Assembly (NCBI GenBank): GCA_945643635.1
Contig: CALZFC010000009.1
Coordinates: 623,501 to 687,500 of the forward strand
DNA length: 64,000 nucleotides
Source of the DNA: Allodiplogaster sudhausi
Lineage: Eukaryota; Nematoda; Chromadorea; Rhabditida; Diplogasteridae
Direction of reading: 5' to 3'
The notes beneath the pieces are model-generated. The model was not told the DNA's origin, searched no databases, and saw nothing but the letters and a program-made list of their open reading frames with translations. Both the position numbers and the translations under genes were made by a program. Positions 63,108-64,000 of this stretch are shown one piece after another; position 1 is the first letter of the stretch; every line of letters starts with the position of its first letter.

Positions 63108-64000
63108 AAGGGAAGAGAGAGGGAGAGAGAGAAACAGAGAAAGAAAAAAGAGAGACACTCCTTCACACGCTGTAACGTACCAGAGCTGCCAATGAGCCGG
63201 CCTGCAGATGGAACAGAATGAGACAAGAGAAGGAAGCAGAGAAAAAGAGAGAAAGATCTTCACTTCACATCTTTATCGGCTCTATCACTAGCAGCTTATC
63301 TCTAAGTGCCTTTTCCATTCCTACTCTCGCTATTTTCACTTCAAGTGAAGACGATGGACAAGGTTGTCCGGTGTAGAGTAAGCCTCTATGTTTCTTGCGA
63401 GGCAAAAGGGCGTGGAAAGGTGGACGGAAGAGAAAGCGACGATTTGGGGAATGAGTAGAGAGGGTGAGAGAGGGAGGGAGGAAGAGAGAGATAGAGAGAG
63501 AGGAAGAGAGAGAGAAAGAGAGCGAGAGGGAGAGAGAGAGAGGGAGAGAGAGAGATGAGGGAGAGGGAGCGAGAGAGAGATTAGTCTCCAGAGGAGGCTG
63601 CAGTCCTCGCCCGGTCGGGTGTCCATTCCAGAAGTGGCTTCGGTCGCTGGCTGCGTCTGGTGGATCTGGAGATGCTCGATCTAGAGAAGCCCTTCTTTTG
63701 GTTGTGCATTCCATACCTGGTCATTGAATGGCTCCTCCGGCTGGACGCCACCCTCCACAAGTGCCCTCTGCCCTCTCCGCGCCCTTCAATGTTTGCATAC
63801 TCCTTCTTCTTTCTTAGACTCTGCCGTCCGTCGCCTATCCGATACTTCTTGGTTGACAAGCCTGTTTCCCACTCTCTTTTCGTCTTTATTCCTTTTTGCT
63901 TCCCTTCTCTCTCTCTCTCTCGCTCTCTCTCTCTCTCTCGCTCTCTCTCTCTCTCTCGCTCTCTCTCTCGCTCTCTCGCTCTCTATCTCGTTCATAGAAT
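59476..64000. other. No certain gene; purine and pyrimidine fields
   Basis: GA tracts at 60499-60528, 60680-60895, 62109-62172, 63064-63100 and 63463-63580; CT tracts at 61090-61215, 61450-61482, 62242-62294 and 63909-63990. Short open pieces that could be exons lie near 59975-60115 and 60230-60290 (GAAPPLASPEDPMVASRTST then GTAAGCG), and near 63600-63740, but none joins into a model. Confidence 0.5.
60680..60895 (+). repeat. GA-rich array with about 34-bp higher-order unit
   Basis: Units of the form GCGACAGAGAGAAAGAGTGAG plus GA filler recur five or so times, so the tract is a compound minisatellite and not plain (GA)n. Confidence 0.75.

Overview
The window is nuclear DNA of a small-genome animal. 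Evidence: many short spliceosomal introns with phases that close exactly, animal gene families (a muscle LIM protein, the kinetochore subunit NDC80, a DH-PH Rho exchange factor), and animal transposons. A nematode or related worm is my best guess, because BEL elements with a bunyavirus-type envelope and split-repeat tyrosine-recombinase elements are best known there, but no single feature proves it. (CT)n/(GA)n tracts occur throughout, in introns and intergenic DNA; most predicted long runs of alternating Ser-Leu or Arg-Glu are these tracts and not genes.

Layout. 0.6-2.8 kb: the last three exons of a plus-strand gene of unknown function. 2.8-9.4 kb: intergenic, with CT tracts, a small hAT-type element and a fold-back element of GGCGTCCC repeats. 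9.4-16.15 kb: a plus-strand gene with three PH-like domains. 18.2-33.3 kb: a 15-exon plus-strand RhoGEF (DH then PH, Pro-rich tail) whose third exon is split by a 9.5-kb BEL/Pao retroelement in antisense. 34.8-38.2 kb: NDC80, minus strand, 12 exons, two MITEs in its introns. 39.6-48.3 kb: three nested elements: a Ngaro/PAT-like tyrosine-recombinase retroelement, carrying an autonomous-looking hAT, carrying an internally deleted Merlin element. 48.6-51.4 kb: two weak exon candidates and a second hAT element. 55.6-59.1 kb: a two-LIM muscle LIM protein gene, 9 exons. The rest (51.4-55.6, 59.1-64 kb) is mostly CT/GA-rich with no gene I can defend.

Most striking point: the BEL element has 486-bp LTRs that look identical and a clean 5-bp target duplication, so it is young, yet its 3' half (integrase C-terminus plus envelope) is inverted. 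At one inversion junction lies a 41-nt copy of the 3' end of a mature tRNA-Leu, including the CCA tail, which is normally not encoded in animal tRNA genes. The other junction shows a 5-nt microhomology. This reads as a fossil of reverse transcriptase jumping onto a tRNA during cDNA synthesis, followed by normal integration into a coding exon of a RhoGEF.

Gene models marked with exon lists were built by hand from splice signals and reading phase; the RhoGEF (665 codons), NDC80 (561) and LIM (292) models close without a frame conflict.
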